Assembly (NCBI GenBank): GCA_009746045.1
Contig: RPFO01000085.1
Location: 1-64,000 of the forward strand
From: Mesostigma viride
Lineage: Eukaryota > Streptophyta > Mesostigmatophyceae > Mesostigmatales > Mesostigmataceae
Length of the DNA stretch: 64,000 nt
Direction of reading: 5' to 3'
A program made the translations under genes and the position numbers. Below the pieces are notes generated by a model that was not told the DNA's origin, did no database searches, and was given only the letters and a program-made list of their open reading frames with translations. Positions within the stretch are counted from its first letter, which is position 1; each line of letters opens with the position of its first letter. Of the stretch, positions 1 through 10,835 are shown in pieces.

Positions 1-1286
1 GAGAGGGAGAGGGAGAGGGAGAGGGAGAGGAGAGGAGAGGGAGAGGGAGAGGAGAGGAGAGGGAGAGGGAGGAGGGAGAGGAGAGGGAGAGGGAGAGGGA
101 GAGGGAGAGGGGAGGGAGAGGGAGGGAGAGGGAGAGGGGAGGGAGAGGAGGGAGAGGGAGAGGGAGAGGGAGAGGGAGAAGGAGAGGGAGAGGGAGAGGG
201 AGAGGGAGAGGGAGAGGGAGAGGGAGAGGAGAGGGAGAGGGAGAGGGAGAGGAGAGGAGAGGGAGAGGGAGAGGGAGAGGGAGAGGGAGAGGAGAGGGAG
301 AGGGAGAGGGAGAGGAGAGGGAGAGGGAGAGGGAGAGGGAGAGGGAGAGGGAGAGGGAGAGGGAGAGGGAGAGGGAGAGGAGAGGGAGAGGGAGAGGGAG
401 AGGGAGAGGAGGGCGTAAGCGGAGAGGAGAGGGAGAGGGAGAGGGAGACGGAGAGGGAGAGGGAGAGGGGAGGGAGGAGGCGTAAGCGTAAGCGTAAGCC
501 TAAGCGTAAGCGTAAGCGTAAACCTAAGCGTAAGCATAACCGTAAGCGTAAGCGTAACCGTAGGAGAGGGAGGCGTAAGCGTAAGCGTAAGCGTAAGCGT
601 AAGCGTAAGCGTAAGCGTAAGCGTAAGCGTAAGCGTAAGCGTAAGCGTAGCGTAAGCGTAAGCGTAAGCGTAAGCGTAAGCGTAAGCGTAAGCGTAAGCG
701 TAAGCGTAAGCGAAGCGTAAGCGTAAGCGTAAGCGTAAGCGTAAGCGTAAGCGTAACCGTAAGCGTAAGCGTAAGCGTAAGCGTAAGCGTAAGCGTAACC
801 GTAAGAGGGATGGAGGGATGGAGGAGGGAGGGAGGGAGGGATGGAGGAGGGAGGGAGGGAGGGAGGGAGGGAGGGAGGGAGGAGGGAGGGAGGGAGGGAG
901 GGGGAGGAGGGAGGGAGGGAGGGAGGGAGGAGGAGAGGGAGGGAGGGAGGGAGGGAGGGAGGGAGGAGGGAGGGAGGGAGGGAGGGGAGGGGAGGGAGGG
1001 AGGGAGGGAGAGGGAGAGGGAGAGGGAGAGGGAGAGGGAGAGGGAGAGGGAGAGGGAGAGGGAGAGGGAGAGGAGAGGGAGAGGGAGAGGGAGAGGGAGA
1101 GGGAGAGGGAGAGGAGAGGGAGAGGGAGAGGGAGAGGAGGGGAGAGGAGAGGGAGAGGGAGAGGGAGAGGGAGAGGGAGAGGGAGAGGGAGAGGGGAGGG
1201 AGAGGGAGAGGGAGAGGGAGAGGGAGAGGGGAGGAGGAGAGGAGAGGGAGGGCGTAAGCGGAGAGGGAGAGGGAGAGGGAGAGGGA

Positions 1287-1378
<92 letters not shown>

Positions 1379-2377
1379 GGAGGGGAGGGAGGGAGGGAGG
1401 GAGGGAGGAGGGAGGGAGGGAGGAGGAGGAGGATGGAGGGAGGGAAAGGGAAAGGGAGAGGGAGAGGGAGAGGGAGAGGGAGAGGTGGAGGGAGAGGGAG
1501 AGGGAGAGGGAGAGGGAGAGGGAGAGGGAGAGGGAGAGGGAGAGGGAGAGGGAGAGGGAGAGGGAGAGGGCGTAAGCGGAGAGGGAGAGGGAGAGGGAGA
1601 GGGAGAGGGAGAGGGAGACGGAGAGGGAGAGGGAGAGGGAGAGGGAGAGGGAGAGGGGAGAGGAGAGGGAGAGGGAGAGGGAGAGGGAGAGGGAGAGGGA
1701 GAGGGAGAGGGAGAGGGAGAGGGAGAGGGAGAGGGAGAGGGAGAGGGAGAGGGAGAGGGAGAGGAGAGGGAGAGGGAGAGGGAGAGGAGAGGGAGAGGAA
1801 GAGGGAGAGGGAGAGGGAGAGGGAGAGGGAGAGGGAGAGGGAGAGGGAGAGGGAGAGGGAGAGGAGAGGGAGAGGGAGAGGGAGAGGAGGGAGAGGGAGA
1901 GGGAGAGGAGAGGGAGAGGGAGAGGAGAGGGAGAGGGAGAGGGAGAGGAGAGGGAGAGGAGAGGAGAGGGAGAGGGAGAGGGAGAGGGAGAGGGAGAGGG
2001 AGAGGGAGGGAGAGGGAGAGGGAGAGGAGAGGGAGAGGGAGAGGGAGAGGGAGAGGGAGAGGAGAGGGAGAGGGAGAGGGAGAGGAGAGGGAGAGGGAGA
2101 GGGAGAGGGAGAGGGAGAGGGAGAGGGAGAGGGAGAGGGAGAGGGAGAGGGAGAGGGAGAGGGAGAGGGAGAGGGAGAGGGAGAGGGAGAGGGAGAGGAG
2201 AGAGGGAGAGGGAGAGGAGAGGGAGAGGGAGAGGAGAGGGAGAGGGAGAGGGAGAGGGAGAGGAGAGGGAGAGGGAGAGGGAGAGGGAGAGGGAGAGGGA
2301 GAGGGAGAGGGAGAGGGAGAGGGAGAGGGAGAGGAGAGGGAGAGGGAGAGGGAGAGGGAGAGGGAGAGGGAGGGAGG
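1..2377. repeat. Hexamer and tetramer microsatellite block
   Basis: Almost pure low-complexity DNA. The main unit is the purine hexamer GGAGAG, interrupted by a block of CGTAAG hexamers (about 480-805), GGGA tetramers (about 806-1010 and 1375-1445) and a GA dinucleotide run (about 1293-1372). Isolated CGTAAGC units reappear at about 414, 1252 and 1570, so the hexamer types have been shuffled together by slippage or unequal exchange. Long open frames here (Ser-Pro/Ser-Leu or Gly-Glu/Arg-Glu repeats) only reflect the absence of stops in the repeat. The units are not a known telomere repeat, but the block could be subtelomeric. Confidence 0.95.
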
Positions 2378-2394
2378 GTTTAGCCACATCGTGT

Positions 2395-3190
2395 TTTGTT
2401 CTTGGATTGATGACGCACCGCACGCAACGCTCGTGACCTGCACCCGCAGGCGAAAAAGAACGAACCACAATGATAGCATGTTGTGAGTGACAATTGACGA
2501 CATCACGCTACAAGGAGCATGACGCAAAAGGGATTAAAAATCGGCATGAAAAACCTGGTGAAAAATAAGAGGGAGAGGGGGGGAGAGGGAGAGGGAGAGA
2601 GAGTCGTCGTTCAGGAAGCCGGCATGACGCAAAATGGGATGAATACTCAACATGACAGGTGAAAAAACATGAGAAAAACAACGTACATAAAATCCCGCAA
2701 CTCACTCTTGTTGTTGCTGATGCTGCTGTCGTTGTTCTTGTTGTCAGGCCCGTTGTTCTTGATTTCCAAAGAAGAAAGCCGTGAAGCTGCTCGTACGCAA
2801 CGCTCGTGACCTGCACCCGCAGGCGAAAAAGAACGAACCACAATGATAGTATTGTTGTGAGTGACAATTGACGACATCACGCTACAAAGAGCATGACGCA
2901 AAAGGGATTTAAAATCGGCATGAAAAACCTGGTGAAAAATAAGAGGGAGAGGGGGGGGAGAGGGAGAGGGAGAGAGAGTCGTCGTTCAGGAAGCCGTCAT
3001 GACGCAAAATGGGATGAATACTCAACATGCCAGGTGAAAAAAAATTAGGAAAACCACGTACGTAAAATCCCGCAACTCACTCTTGTTGTTGCTGATGCTG
3101 CTGTCGTTGTTGTTGTTGTCAGGCCCGTTGTTCTTGATTTCCAAAGAAGAAAGCCGTGAAGCTGCTCGTACGCATTATGGGGGCTGCACC
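2395..3190. repeat. Tandem duplication, about 374-bp unit
   Basis: Two full units and the start of a third. The same text, from the CGCAACGCTCG motif through a GA-rich patch to a TTGTTGTTGCTGATGCTG patch, occurs near 2423 and 2796, with the third start near 3171. Spacing is 373-375 bp. No convincing coding region is seen; the short open frames on both strands follow the repeat. Confidence 0.85.
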
Positions 3191-3312
3191 CGCAGGCGAA
3201 AAAGAACGTGGACCACAGTCGGTCACTGGACGTGCGGTGGCGGGCGTGGTGGGCGCATCCGGCGGTGCGCGCCTGCAAAACACCGCATCAATTACCTGGG
3301 CGGGCAGGGTGC

Positions 3313-4060
3313 GCACCTTCCAAAGTCCCTGGTGTGTGTCAGTGCAGCGTCGACATGGCATGCGTGGAGGATATTTGCGTACGTACGACGAATCATGTGA
3401 AACGACTGGTCCAACCTGAAAAATTTTAAATTTTTTCCGTGTCCAGTAACGGTCCTAGGTTGCACCCGCGGGCCGTTCCGACAGCTGTACAGAAAAGATC
3501 ACAAAGATACGCCGCGCAACGACGCCTGTGCCCGGCAAATCATTTGTGAGCCCGGAACTGAACAGTCACTGCAAATGTCGAGTATTTATTGCTCCAACCC
3601 CACAAAAAAGCGTTCCGGACCTGTTCGAAGCGAAGAGCACTGACAGGGATCGGACCCGAGCCAGATTTGTGTGCGGACCATGATGGCTGGCCTCCCTCAC
3701 TCCGCAACCTCACTCTGGACGCAGGTTCGAATCCTGTCAGTGCTATTCGCTTCGAACAGTTCCGGAACGCTTTTTTGGGGGTGGAGCAATAGATTTTCGA
3801 CGTTTGTAGTGACTGTTCAGTTCCCGACTCACATTTGCCGGGCACTGGCGTCATTCCGCGGCGTATCTTTCTGATCTATTCTGTACAGCTGCCGGAACGG
3901 CCCGCGGGTGCAACCTAGGACCGTTACTGGACACGGCAAAAATTCAAAATTTTTCAGGTTGGACCAGTCGTTTCAGATGATTCGTCGTACGTACGCAAAT
4001 ATCCTCCACGCATGCCATGTCGACGCTGCACTGACACACACCAGGGACTTTGGAAGGTGC
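3313..4060. mobile_element. 748-bp inverted-repeat (foldback/MITE-like) element
   Basis: The outer ends GCACCTTCCAAAGT (3313) and ACTTTGGAAGGTGC (ending 4060) are reverse complements. Complementarity continues for about 320 bp on each side, through GGTCCAACCTGAAAAATTT and the CGGCCCGCGGGTGCAACCTAGG block. The centre (about 3640-3740) is not symmetric. No transposase is encoded, which fits a non-autonomous hairpin element; no clear target duplication was found. Both inner ends carry a tRNA T-arm-like sequence (see findings). Confidence 0.8.
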
Positions 4061-4969
4061 CGTAAGAATTGTCTTGCGAAATGAAAGCTTAGCCGTATGC
4101 ACTGTTCTGAAAAATCTGATTTGTAAAAATGGAGAAAAAAAAAAAAAAGGGAAAAAAACAAAAAAAAAAGAACCCTGAAAACTGACATGCCGCAAAAAGG
4201 ATTCGACACGGCGACTGCCGGTCTCATCCAGGTATTGGAGTAGGGTGTAGATCCCCACCGGGGGTGTAGATCCCCCTGCTATTCGCTCGAACAGTTCTGG
4301 ATGTACCATCCTACATGCTATTGTACAATATATAGTGGTAACGGAGAGAAAAAAAAATGAAGAGACGACAAAAATGCCTTTGCACCAATAGGAGTCGACA
4401 CTGCGTGTTCAGACTGAGTCCAAGTACTCGGGCACCCACACCTGCCGGGGGAGTACATTGTAATGCTATTCACTAGAACAGTTCCGGATGTAGCGTTAGT
4501 GATGATGTTGTACAATATATTCCAATCACGTTTGTCAGAGTGTGCGTTTTTCCGACATGTAGGGCAGGTTGTACAACATTCTGTGCGCCAACCATGTGTA
4601 CTACATGTATCGATTAGTATCACTACATGTATATTCCGTCATGATCGCAGGATTAGTAACTACTGGGCTACATGTTAGTGTACCCTTACTAGGCTACTAT
4701 GTAGAACCTTCAGAACCTGATTCTACCTTCCAAAATTCTAATTATGCGCCATGGATCAGTTCTGAAATGTAGAACGAGCCTACGTGGAGGGCATGACATC
4801 AGTCCAGCTGGCACCGCCGCGCACCATGACCGAGGGAACACGCCGTCACGTGCATGTAATGCAATGTTTGGAGACGACGGGCATGCATGCATGGTTAATT
4901 TTTGGCGGCGAATATTTTCCGCGCCAAAAAAATTCCGCGGTACCCTCCGTACCGTGAAAAGTGGGTGCA
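4061..4969. other. Intergenic stretch without recognisable gene
   Basis: It holds an A-rich run (4130-4172) and two near-copies of a motif, TATTC(G/A)CT..GAACAGTTC (4268 and 4466), also present at the inner edge of the 748-bp inverted repeat (about 3742). Two of the three copies are followed by a TTGTACAATATAT segment. No coding evidence. Confidence 0.6.
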
Positions 4970-5114
4970 CGGTGCGCGCACCCCTTGCGGAAGTGGCCAT
5001 GGCGACTGCTTTTAGACGAAACGTGACAAATCTGGCTCGCGGAAAGCAGAAAAAATGCTCGATTCTTGGAGAAAATTAGTTACTGATTCTAATTTATGGT
5101 GGGATAGTTGCGAT

Positions 5115-5513
5115 CTATAATGTCGCGGGCTCTTTTTCTTTACCATCGGCAGGGGGTCCGGCCTGAATTTCTGTCGGGATGAATAAAGTATAATTGATGC
5201 CTGCAGGTGTGATTGTCGATTGTTGCCAGTTTTTGATGGTCCTAATGGAAGCTAGTTTAATGATGTTTCTAAAGCCGTAAAAATTCCCGCTGCTATCTTT
5301 ACCTTTCCCGTCATTTTGCGGTAAGATAACATTAGGCCTGCGCCATGCGCGCCCGACCTCTCCATGAAAGGGTGGCCTTTCTTGTGCGCCTGGGCACGAA
5401 TAAATGCCCGTTATGGTACGTTCTTGTATTAAACGTCCTAAGATAGCGCTTTCCTGCTTTCTTACCTCGTTGAGCGTAAGCTTTTTGCCTTCTTTCCGGC
5501 CAGATGCAGCCAT
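5115..5513 (-). CDS. Possible small ORF of the palindrome arm, unknown function
   Basis: Open frame of 132 codons starting MAASGRKEGKKL. I do not recognise it. The DNA is conserved in the opposite arm (18300-18780) and in a diverged copy inside the 2.2-kb element at 45400-45911. A second, overlapping frame (5332-5538, minus, 68 codons, MQRQDPQL) stays open in both arms, and a related frame in the diverged copy ends at the same place with AQA or AQG. I cannot tell which frame, if either, is translated. An upstream TATATAAAG lies 440 bp away on the same strand. Confidence 0.3.
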   Translation of the reverse strand: MAASGRKEGKKLTLNEVRKQESAILGRLIQERTITGIYSCPGAQERPPFHGEVGRAWRRPNVILPQNDGKGKDSSGNFYGFRNIIKLASIRTIKNWQQSTITPAGINYTLFIPTEIQAGPPADGKEKEPATL

Positions 5514-5953
5514 GAAGTTGCGGGTCCTGGCGCTGCATCGCTGGATTCCTGGATGTTTTTAAGCAAGTTCGTCTGTGACGTGGCTGGCTTGCTGCAGCGC
5601 GTGGCCCACAACCTGTCGGGAAGGTGTAATGCTTTTATTTCCATGCTTCTCTGAAATTTCTTTTGCTTTATAGACAGTTGTGTTCGAGGAAATTCACGCG
5701 GTCTTCCTAAGCAGCGGCATCATTTTCCCCAGACACTGACGAGCTGGCACCTGTCTCCTAAAGAGAGCGGCTCGTGCTTGTTAGAAAGGAGGCAGTGTGC
5801 ATTTTGCGGGACACAATGCTTTGGTGGCACATGCGTCAGGTAGGCTGTTCCAATGGTCTCTTCACCTTTCCCACTGAGTAAATGTTAGCATTTGTCATGC
5901 TAACCAGAGCAGCTAGCCACAGGTTGGCTGGATAAAAAGTCAGCTTATTTTCT

Positions 5954-5962
5954 CTTTATATA
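5954..5962 (-). promoter_or_regulatory. TATA-like box, outward facing
   Basis: TATATAAAG on the minus strand in the left arm, mirrored at 17892-17900. It points toward the small ORF in each arm. Confidence 0.35.
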
Positions 5963-6180
5963 CTGCGTGTGTGGTCCTCCACGTGTCCGGCTTGTTGGGC
6001 ATTTTGGAAGAGGGTTTATAATGTGTTGTTGGGTGGAACAACTTGGTTGTTGGCACAAAATCACACATTATTAGCCTGAGATAGGCATGACATATGCTGC
6101 TCAGGCGTGTCGTCCTACCAGCCTTGTTGTTAAGGGTAGACTCACAAGGCTGGCTGTGCCGATGGAGGGGTGGGGCGTGC

Positions 6181-6950
6181 TAGCCCCCCCCACACCCACG
6201 CATGCATGCTAGCCCACCCCCACACCCACGCATGCATGCTAGCCCCGGCCCCGGCCCCCCCACACCCACGCATGCATGCTAGCCCCCCCCACACCCACGC
6301 ATGCATGCTAGCCCACACTCACACCCACGCATGCATGCTAGCCCACCCCCACACCCACGCATGCATGCTAGCCCCCCCACACACCCACGCATGCATGCCA
6401 GCCCCCCCACACACCCACGCATGCATGACCGCCCCCCCCCACACCCACGCATGCATGCTAGCCCACCCCCACACCCACGCATGCATGCTAGCCCCCCCAC
6501 ACACCCACGCATGCATGCCAGCCCCCCACACACCCACGCATGCATGACAGCCCCCACACACACCCACGCATGCATGCTAGCCCCCCACACACACCCACGC
6601 ATGCATGCCAGCCCCCATACACACCCACGCATGCATGCCAGCCCCCCCCACACTTACGCATGCATGCTAGCCCCCCCCACACACCCACGCATGCATGCCA
6701 GCCCCCCCCACACCCACGCATGCATGCCAGCCCCCCCCACACTTACGCATGCATGCTAGCCCCCCACACACACCCACGCATGCATGCCAGCCCCCCCAAC
6801 ACCCACGCATGCAGGCTAGCCCAACCCCACACCCACGCATGCATGCCAGCCCACCCCCACACCCACGCGTGCATGCCAGCCCACCCCCACACCCACGCAT
6901 GCATGCCAGCCCACCCCCACACCCACGCGTGCATGCCAGCCCACCCCTAG
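6181..6950. repeat. 30-bp minisatellite, left copy
   Basis: About 26 units of exactly 30 bp, each with ATGCATGC(T/C)AGCCC followed by a C-rich and ACACCCACGC stretch. Units vary by one or two C residues and by TAG/CAG. The array is mirrored at 17178-17675. Open frames in several phases (His-Ala-Cys-Met and Met-His-Ala-Trp-Val repeats) are products of the repeat. Confidence 0.95.
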
Positions 6951-7220
6951 CTTGAGCGTGCTTGTAAAGTTTTTGCATGGTTTATTAAAATGAGTGGAAT
7001 ATGTATTTATTGCATTAAATGTTAATTTTATCATGAATGAAAATGGTCAACATTGCCGAAGTGCCCCTAAATTGCTCAATATTGTGTGCTCAAGAATTCA
7101 ATGAGGATTGTCATCATGGAAACCCGCACAAATTCACGATTCCGGGCATGCATGTGAAAGTATCAAGAACAATTTTCAATTAAGAATGGTATCTCATTGT
7201 TCCATGAATCAATATGACTC
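6951..7220. other. Spacer between minisatellites, left arm
   Basis: AT-rich 270-bp unique sequence, matched in reverse at 16907-17177. No coding signal. Confidence 0.7.
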
Positions 7221-8011
7221 CATGTACGTAGACAAGCCATGATGACCCCATGGGAGCCTAAATCCTCATCATTAAATACATAAATGCCACCCATGTACGT
7301 AGACGGGCCATGATGACACCAATGGAGCCTGAATCCTCATCATTAATTACATAAATGCCAACCATGTACATACACGGGCAATGATGACACCATGGGAGCC
7401 TGAATCCTCATCATTAAATACATAAATGCCAACCATGTACGTAGGCCAGCCATGATGACACTATGGGAGCCTGAATCCTCATCATTAATTTCATACATGC
7501 CAACAACACGTAGACGGGCCATAATGACACCACGGGAGCCTGAATCCTCATCATTTATTTTATGAGACATCCATGTACGTAGGCCAGCCATGATGACACC
7601 ATGGGAGCCTGAATCCTCATCATTTTTTTTCTGAGACATCCATGTACGTAGGCCAGCCATGATGACACCATGGGAGCCTGAATCCTCATCATTAAATACA
7701 TACATGCCATCCATGTACGTAGACAGGCCATGATGACACCATGGGAGCCTGAATCCTCATCATTAATTACATAAATGCCAACCATGTACGTAGACGGGCC
7801 ATGATGACACCATGGGAGCCTGAATCCTCATCATTTTTTTTATGAGACATCCATGTACGTAGGCCAGCCATGATGACACCATGGGAGCCTGAATCCTCGT
7901 CATTTTTTTTTCTTTGACATCCATGTACGTAGACGGGCCATGGGAGCCTGAATCCTCATCATTAATACATACATGCCAACAATGTAGGTAGACAAGCCAT
8001 GATGACACCAT
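7221..8011. repeat. 71-bp minisatellite, left part before the LINE
   Basis: About 11 units of 70-72 bp with core CATGATGACACCATGGGAGC then CTGAATCCTCATCATT. A variable joint follows: ATTACATAAATGCCAACC, a T-rich patch, or ACTATTCCTTGACATCC. Each unit contains a TGTACGTAG segment. Several unit subtypes alternate. Confidence 0.93.
7999..8011. repeat. Target-site duplication, left (LINE copy A)
   Basis: CATGATGACACCA occurs here and again at 10080-10092, immediately outside the two ends of LINE copy A. It is part of the 71-bp unit, so the element clearly inserted into the array. Confidence 0.85.
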
Positions 8012-10079
8012 TAATTAATTAATTAATTATCAACATCGCTCCGTTGGGAGTCAATGTAGCGCATATCCCTGAGAAGGGGCATATGGCTTAATTAATACAT
8101 CCTAGGCTACTTCATGCAAGGGTGGGAATGTAAGCTACCCTTGCTCTAGGTGCACCAGGGCACCTGCACCCTCATGGTCTATCACGCTATGCCCGGGTAA
8201 GGGGGGAGCATGCCTGTGAGGGAGGAAGATCAGCATGGCTATACAAGAGCTAGGACATGGCTGCTCGACAGAGAGCATCTCTCTGCATGGCATAGCATGG
8301 CTAAATTCTTAATGCAACATCCATGGGGGGTCCCATTATAGGCATGGCTTGGCTAAACATAGCCAGGGCGTAGCATGGCTGTACTAGGCTATGGCTGGTG
8401 GTGGACCGTGCGTTGGCGGCACGTGACTAGGTGTGTTGGCACAGCTAGGCAAATAGTCTAGGCATGGCTGCCTTAGCGGCAGTGACGCCAAGGGTTACAA
8501 TCTAGGGCTATTGCTATTCTAGCCCGCTGGGGCGTCCACATCTTGTGGTTGATCATCAGGTCCCCGCCCCTCCAGTACACCTTGGGCTTCTGGGGGTCCT
8601 GCTTATGGCGGAGGTATTCCGGCCACAGGTCGCGTCGCTGCTGTTGCTGAGCGGGGGTGAGGTCGTCATCCAGCGTCCAGGTGAGGTCGTGCAACCGCTT
8701 GCGACGAGAGAGGAACCGCTGCTTATCCTCAGGGGAGGGGAAGGTGAGGAGGACTGGTGGGGGAGCCGCCTTGTCCCGTGAGTGGGGAAGGCGGTGGCAC
8801 CCGCTCAGTGCTACCTCACCTACCAGGCCCATGAGGGTAAGAAGCTGGTTCTTGAGCTCGTCAGCAAGAGAGGTTGACGTCTCACCTGGCTTCTGGGGGA
8901 AGCGACGTAGCACCACTCGGCACTCGCGGCGAGCGCGGTCGGTGACCTCCCGTTGCTGGGCCTGGCGGTGGTTCTCCAGCTCCTGGAGCTTTGTGGCGAT
9001 GGCGTCGGTGGTGGAGGCGGTCGCTGACCGCAGCAGGTCCGCGTAGGAGAGCGGCGGGAGGTCGCCAGCATCCTGCCGGGGTGGCTGGGATGCAATGGTG
9101 GCCGTCTGCTCCGCTATCTTGGGGACCTGTGTGGCCAGGGCCTCGGTGTGGGCGGTGATGGCCTCAAGCTTCTTCAGGAGCACGCCACACTTTCCCTCCA
9201 CCTGGTTAAGGCGAGAGACAAGTGTAGCATGCTTTTCCGAAGCCTGCTCCGCGGTGTGTAGAGCCGTGAACTGGGGTTGGAGCTTGTGGACGACCTTGGT
9301 TTCCACGTTGGAGACCCGGGCCTCGACCTTGTTGAGCGTGGTGTTCAGCGATGTCAGCTGCTCGGCCAGCGGCCAGGTCACGTGCTCCTCCAGCACTGCG
9401 CGGAGGTCATCCTTGCAGAGGGAGGAAGCCGATGGGGCTGCCGGCTGTGCGGGGGCTGGGGTGCGGAGCGTGAGGGTGAGGTCGGAGAGGTGGCTCTGGA
9501 ATTGGCTGGTCAAGATAATCAGGCGTTGTTGTACTTCGTCCAAAGCATAGAGCCAGGACATGTCTCCATTGTAGTCGATAGCCGCCCCCCCCTTGGGCAC
9601 GAAGAGCTTCCGCTCCTGTTCGAGGAACTGGAGAACCTCAATGCATTCCTGCGGCGACAATTCTTGCCACACGGTCCAGCCGAAGCGTCGGTCGCCGGGG
9701 AGGAACTTGCTCCAGTTGCGAGCGTGGCAGGGTTTCTTGGGCTCAGGCGAGGCGCTGGGCGATGGGGCTGCTGGCGGTGGGTTGGCGAGCCCAGGCGGCT
9801 GGGCAAGAACGATGGCGAGCGGGTTGGGCTGGGAGCCGGTAAGCTCCTTTTCCAAACCCCGTTTTGCTTTAGAGGTCGTCATAGCTGCCTGTCACGTGAT
9901 AACTTCCGCAATACTGCGTTTCAGCCGTAACCGATTATACTGGCGGGTGCGTCTCAAAAAAGCGCATCGAATGCGAGTGGTCTGACCGAATTTGGGGCTC
10001 AGATGCAAAAGATCTGAACTCCGCCGTCAGCCATACCGCCGTCAGCCATTTTCGTTTCGGGCTGATGGTTTCGTTTCGG
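8012..10079 (-). mobile_element. ORF1-only LINE (half-LINE), copy A
   Basis: A 2.07-kb non-LTR element on the minus strand, precisely bounded by 13-bp target duplications. The 5' UTR is 9883-10079, one ORF follows, then a 460-bp 3' UTR that ends in a TTAA-type tail (8012-8030). Just inside the tail is a CTCCCAACGGAG hairpin and the conserved CATATGCCCCTTCTCAGGGATATG-type stretch (8043-8091). There is no reverse transcriptase and no room for one, so mobilisation must rely on a partner in trans. The layout is like mammalian HAL1 half-LINEs. It is the cleanest copy in the window. Confidence 0.85.
8473..9882 (-). CDS. LINE ORF1 protein (RNA-binding chaperone-like), copy A
   Basis: Intact 469-codon ORF. 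The N-terminal 50 or so residues are Pro/Ala/Ser-rich and disordered. Residues about 155-330 are rich in heptad-like Leu/Val/Ala and read as a coiled coil. Residues about 335-420 (RVVLRRFP, then PPPVLLTF and DKQRFLSRRK) fit the RRM-like domain of L1-type ORF1 proteins. The last 50 (LDDDLTPAQQQQRR to YWRGGDLMI) fit the C-terminal domain that packs against it. Such proteins coat LINE RNA as trimers and help target-primed reverse transcription. The minus-strand ATG at 9882 is the first after the 5' UTR. Copies B and C share the N-terminal SPxASP(E/D)PK stretch and the C-terminal domain. No frame break is seen. Confidence 0.85.
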   Translation of the reverse strand: MTTSKAKRGLEKELTGSQPNPLAIVLAQPPGLANPPPAAPSPSASPEPKKPCHARNWSKFLPGDRRFGWTVWQELSPQECIEVLQFLEQERKLFVPKGGAAIDYNGDMSWLYALDEVQQRLIILTSQFQSHLSDLTLTLRTPAPAQPAAPSASSLCKDDLRAVLEEHVTWPLAEQLTSLNTTLNKVEARVSNVETKVVHKLQPQFTALHTAEQASEKHATLVSRLNQVEGKCGVLLKKLEAITAHTEALATQVPKIAEQTATIASQPPRQDAGDLPPLSYADLLRSATASTTDAIATKLQELENHRQAQQREVTDRARRECRVVLRRFPQKPGETSTSLADELKNQLLTLMGLVGEVALSGCHRLPHSRDKAAPPPVLLTFPSPEDKQRFLSRRKRLHDLTWTLDDDLTPAQQQQRRDLWPEYLRHKQDPQKPKVYWRGGDLMINHKMWTPQRARIAIALDCNPWRHCR

Positions 10080-10835
10080 GCATGATGACACCATGGGAGC
10101 CTGAATCCTCATCATTTTTTTAATGAGACATCCATGTACATACGTAGGCCAGCCATGATGACACCATGGGAGCCTGAATCCTCATCATTTTTTTTCTTTG
10201 ACATCCATGTACGTAGGCCAGCCATGATGACACCATGGGAGCCTGAATCCTCCTCATTAATTACATAAATGCCAACCATGTAGGTAGACAAGCCATGATG
10301 ACCCCATGGGAGCCTGAATCCTCATCATTAATTACATAAATGCCATCCATGTACGTAGACGGGCCATGATGACACCATGGGAGCCTGAATCCTCATCATT
10401 AATTACATAAATGCCATTCATGTACGTAGACGGGCCATGATGACACCATGGGAGCCTGAATCCTCATCATTAAAAAATTTCTTTGACATCCATGTACGTA
10501 GGCCAGCCATGATGACACCATGGGAGCCTGAATCCTCATCATTAATTACATACATGCCATCCATGTACGTAGACGGGCCATGATGACACCATGGGAGCCT
10601 GAATCCTCATCATTTACTATTCCTTGACATCCATGTACGTAGGCCAGCCATGGAGACACCATGGGAGCCTGAATCCTCCTCGTTAATTACATAAATGCCA
10701 ACCATGTACGTAGACAAGCCATGATGACACCATGGGAGCCTGAATCCTCATCATTTACTATTCCTTGACATCCATGTACGTAGACGGGCCATGATGACAC
10801 CATGGGAGCCTGAATCCTCATCATTAATTACATGG
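10080..10835. repeat. 71-bp minisatellite, left part after the LINE
   Basis: About 11 further units in the left orientation, resuming exactly at the target duplication and running to the inversion point near 10835. Confidence 0.93.

Larger units (their letters stand above)
4970..6174 (-). other. Left outer arm of the giant palindrome
   Basis: Unique-sequence outer arm, matched in reverse at 17676-18889. On the minus strand it has a TATATAAAG box (5954-5962) pointing outward to a possible small ORF at 5115-5513. The outer edge is the 12-bp palindrome GGTGCGCGCACC. This edge, together with GTGGCCATGGCGAC just inside it, is also found at about 45310-45355. Confidence 0.7.

Noticed and set aside
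1-810. Telomere
   Set aside because: Neither GGAGAG nor CGTAAG matches known telomere repeats of plants, algae or animals.
524-2527. Very long open frames of Ser-Pro/Ser-Leu or Gly-Glu/Arg-Glu repeats
   Set aside because: They arise because the purine hexamer repeat has no stops in several frames; no codon signal or unique sequence supports translation.
3636-3750. A functional tRNA gene
   Set aside because: Matched acceptor strands are about 112 nt apart and no D arm, A box or anticodon stem could be drawn.
6170-6980. Open frames with His-Ala-Cys-Met or Met-His-Ala-Trp-Val repeats
   Set aside because: Period-30 repeat read in several frames on both strands; a product of the minisatellite.
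9277-9930. 217-codon plus-strand ORF opposite LINE ORF1
   Set aside because: Antisense shadow of copy A ORF1, which has clear domain motifs on the minus strand.
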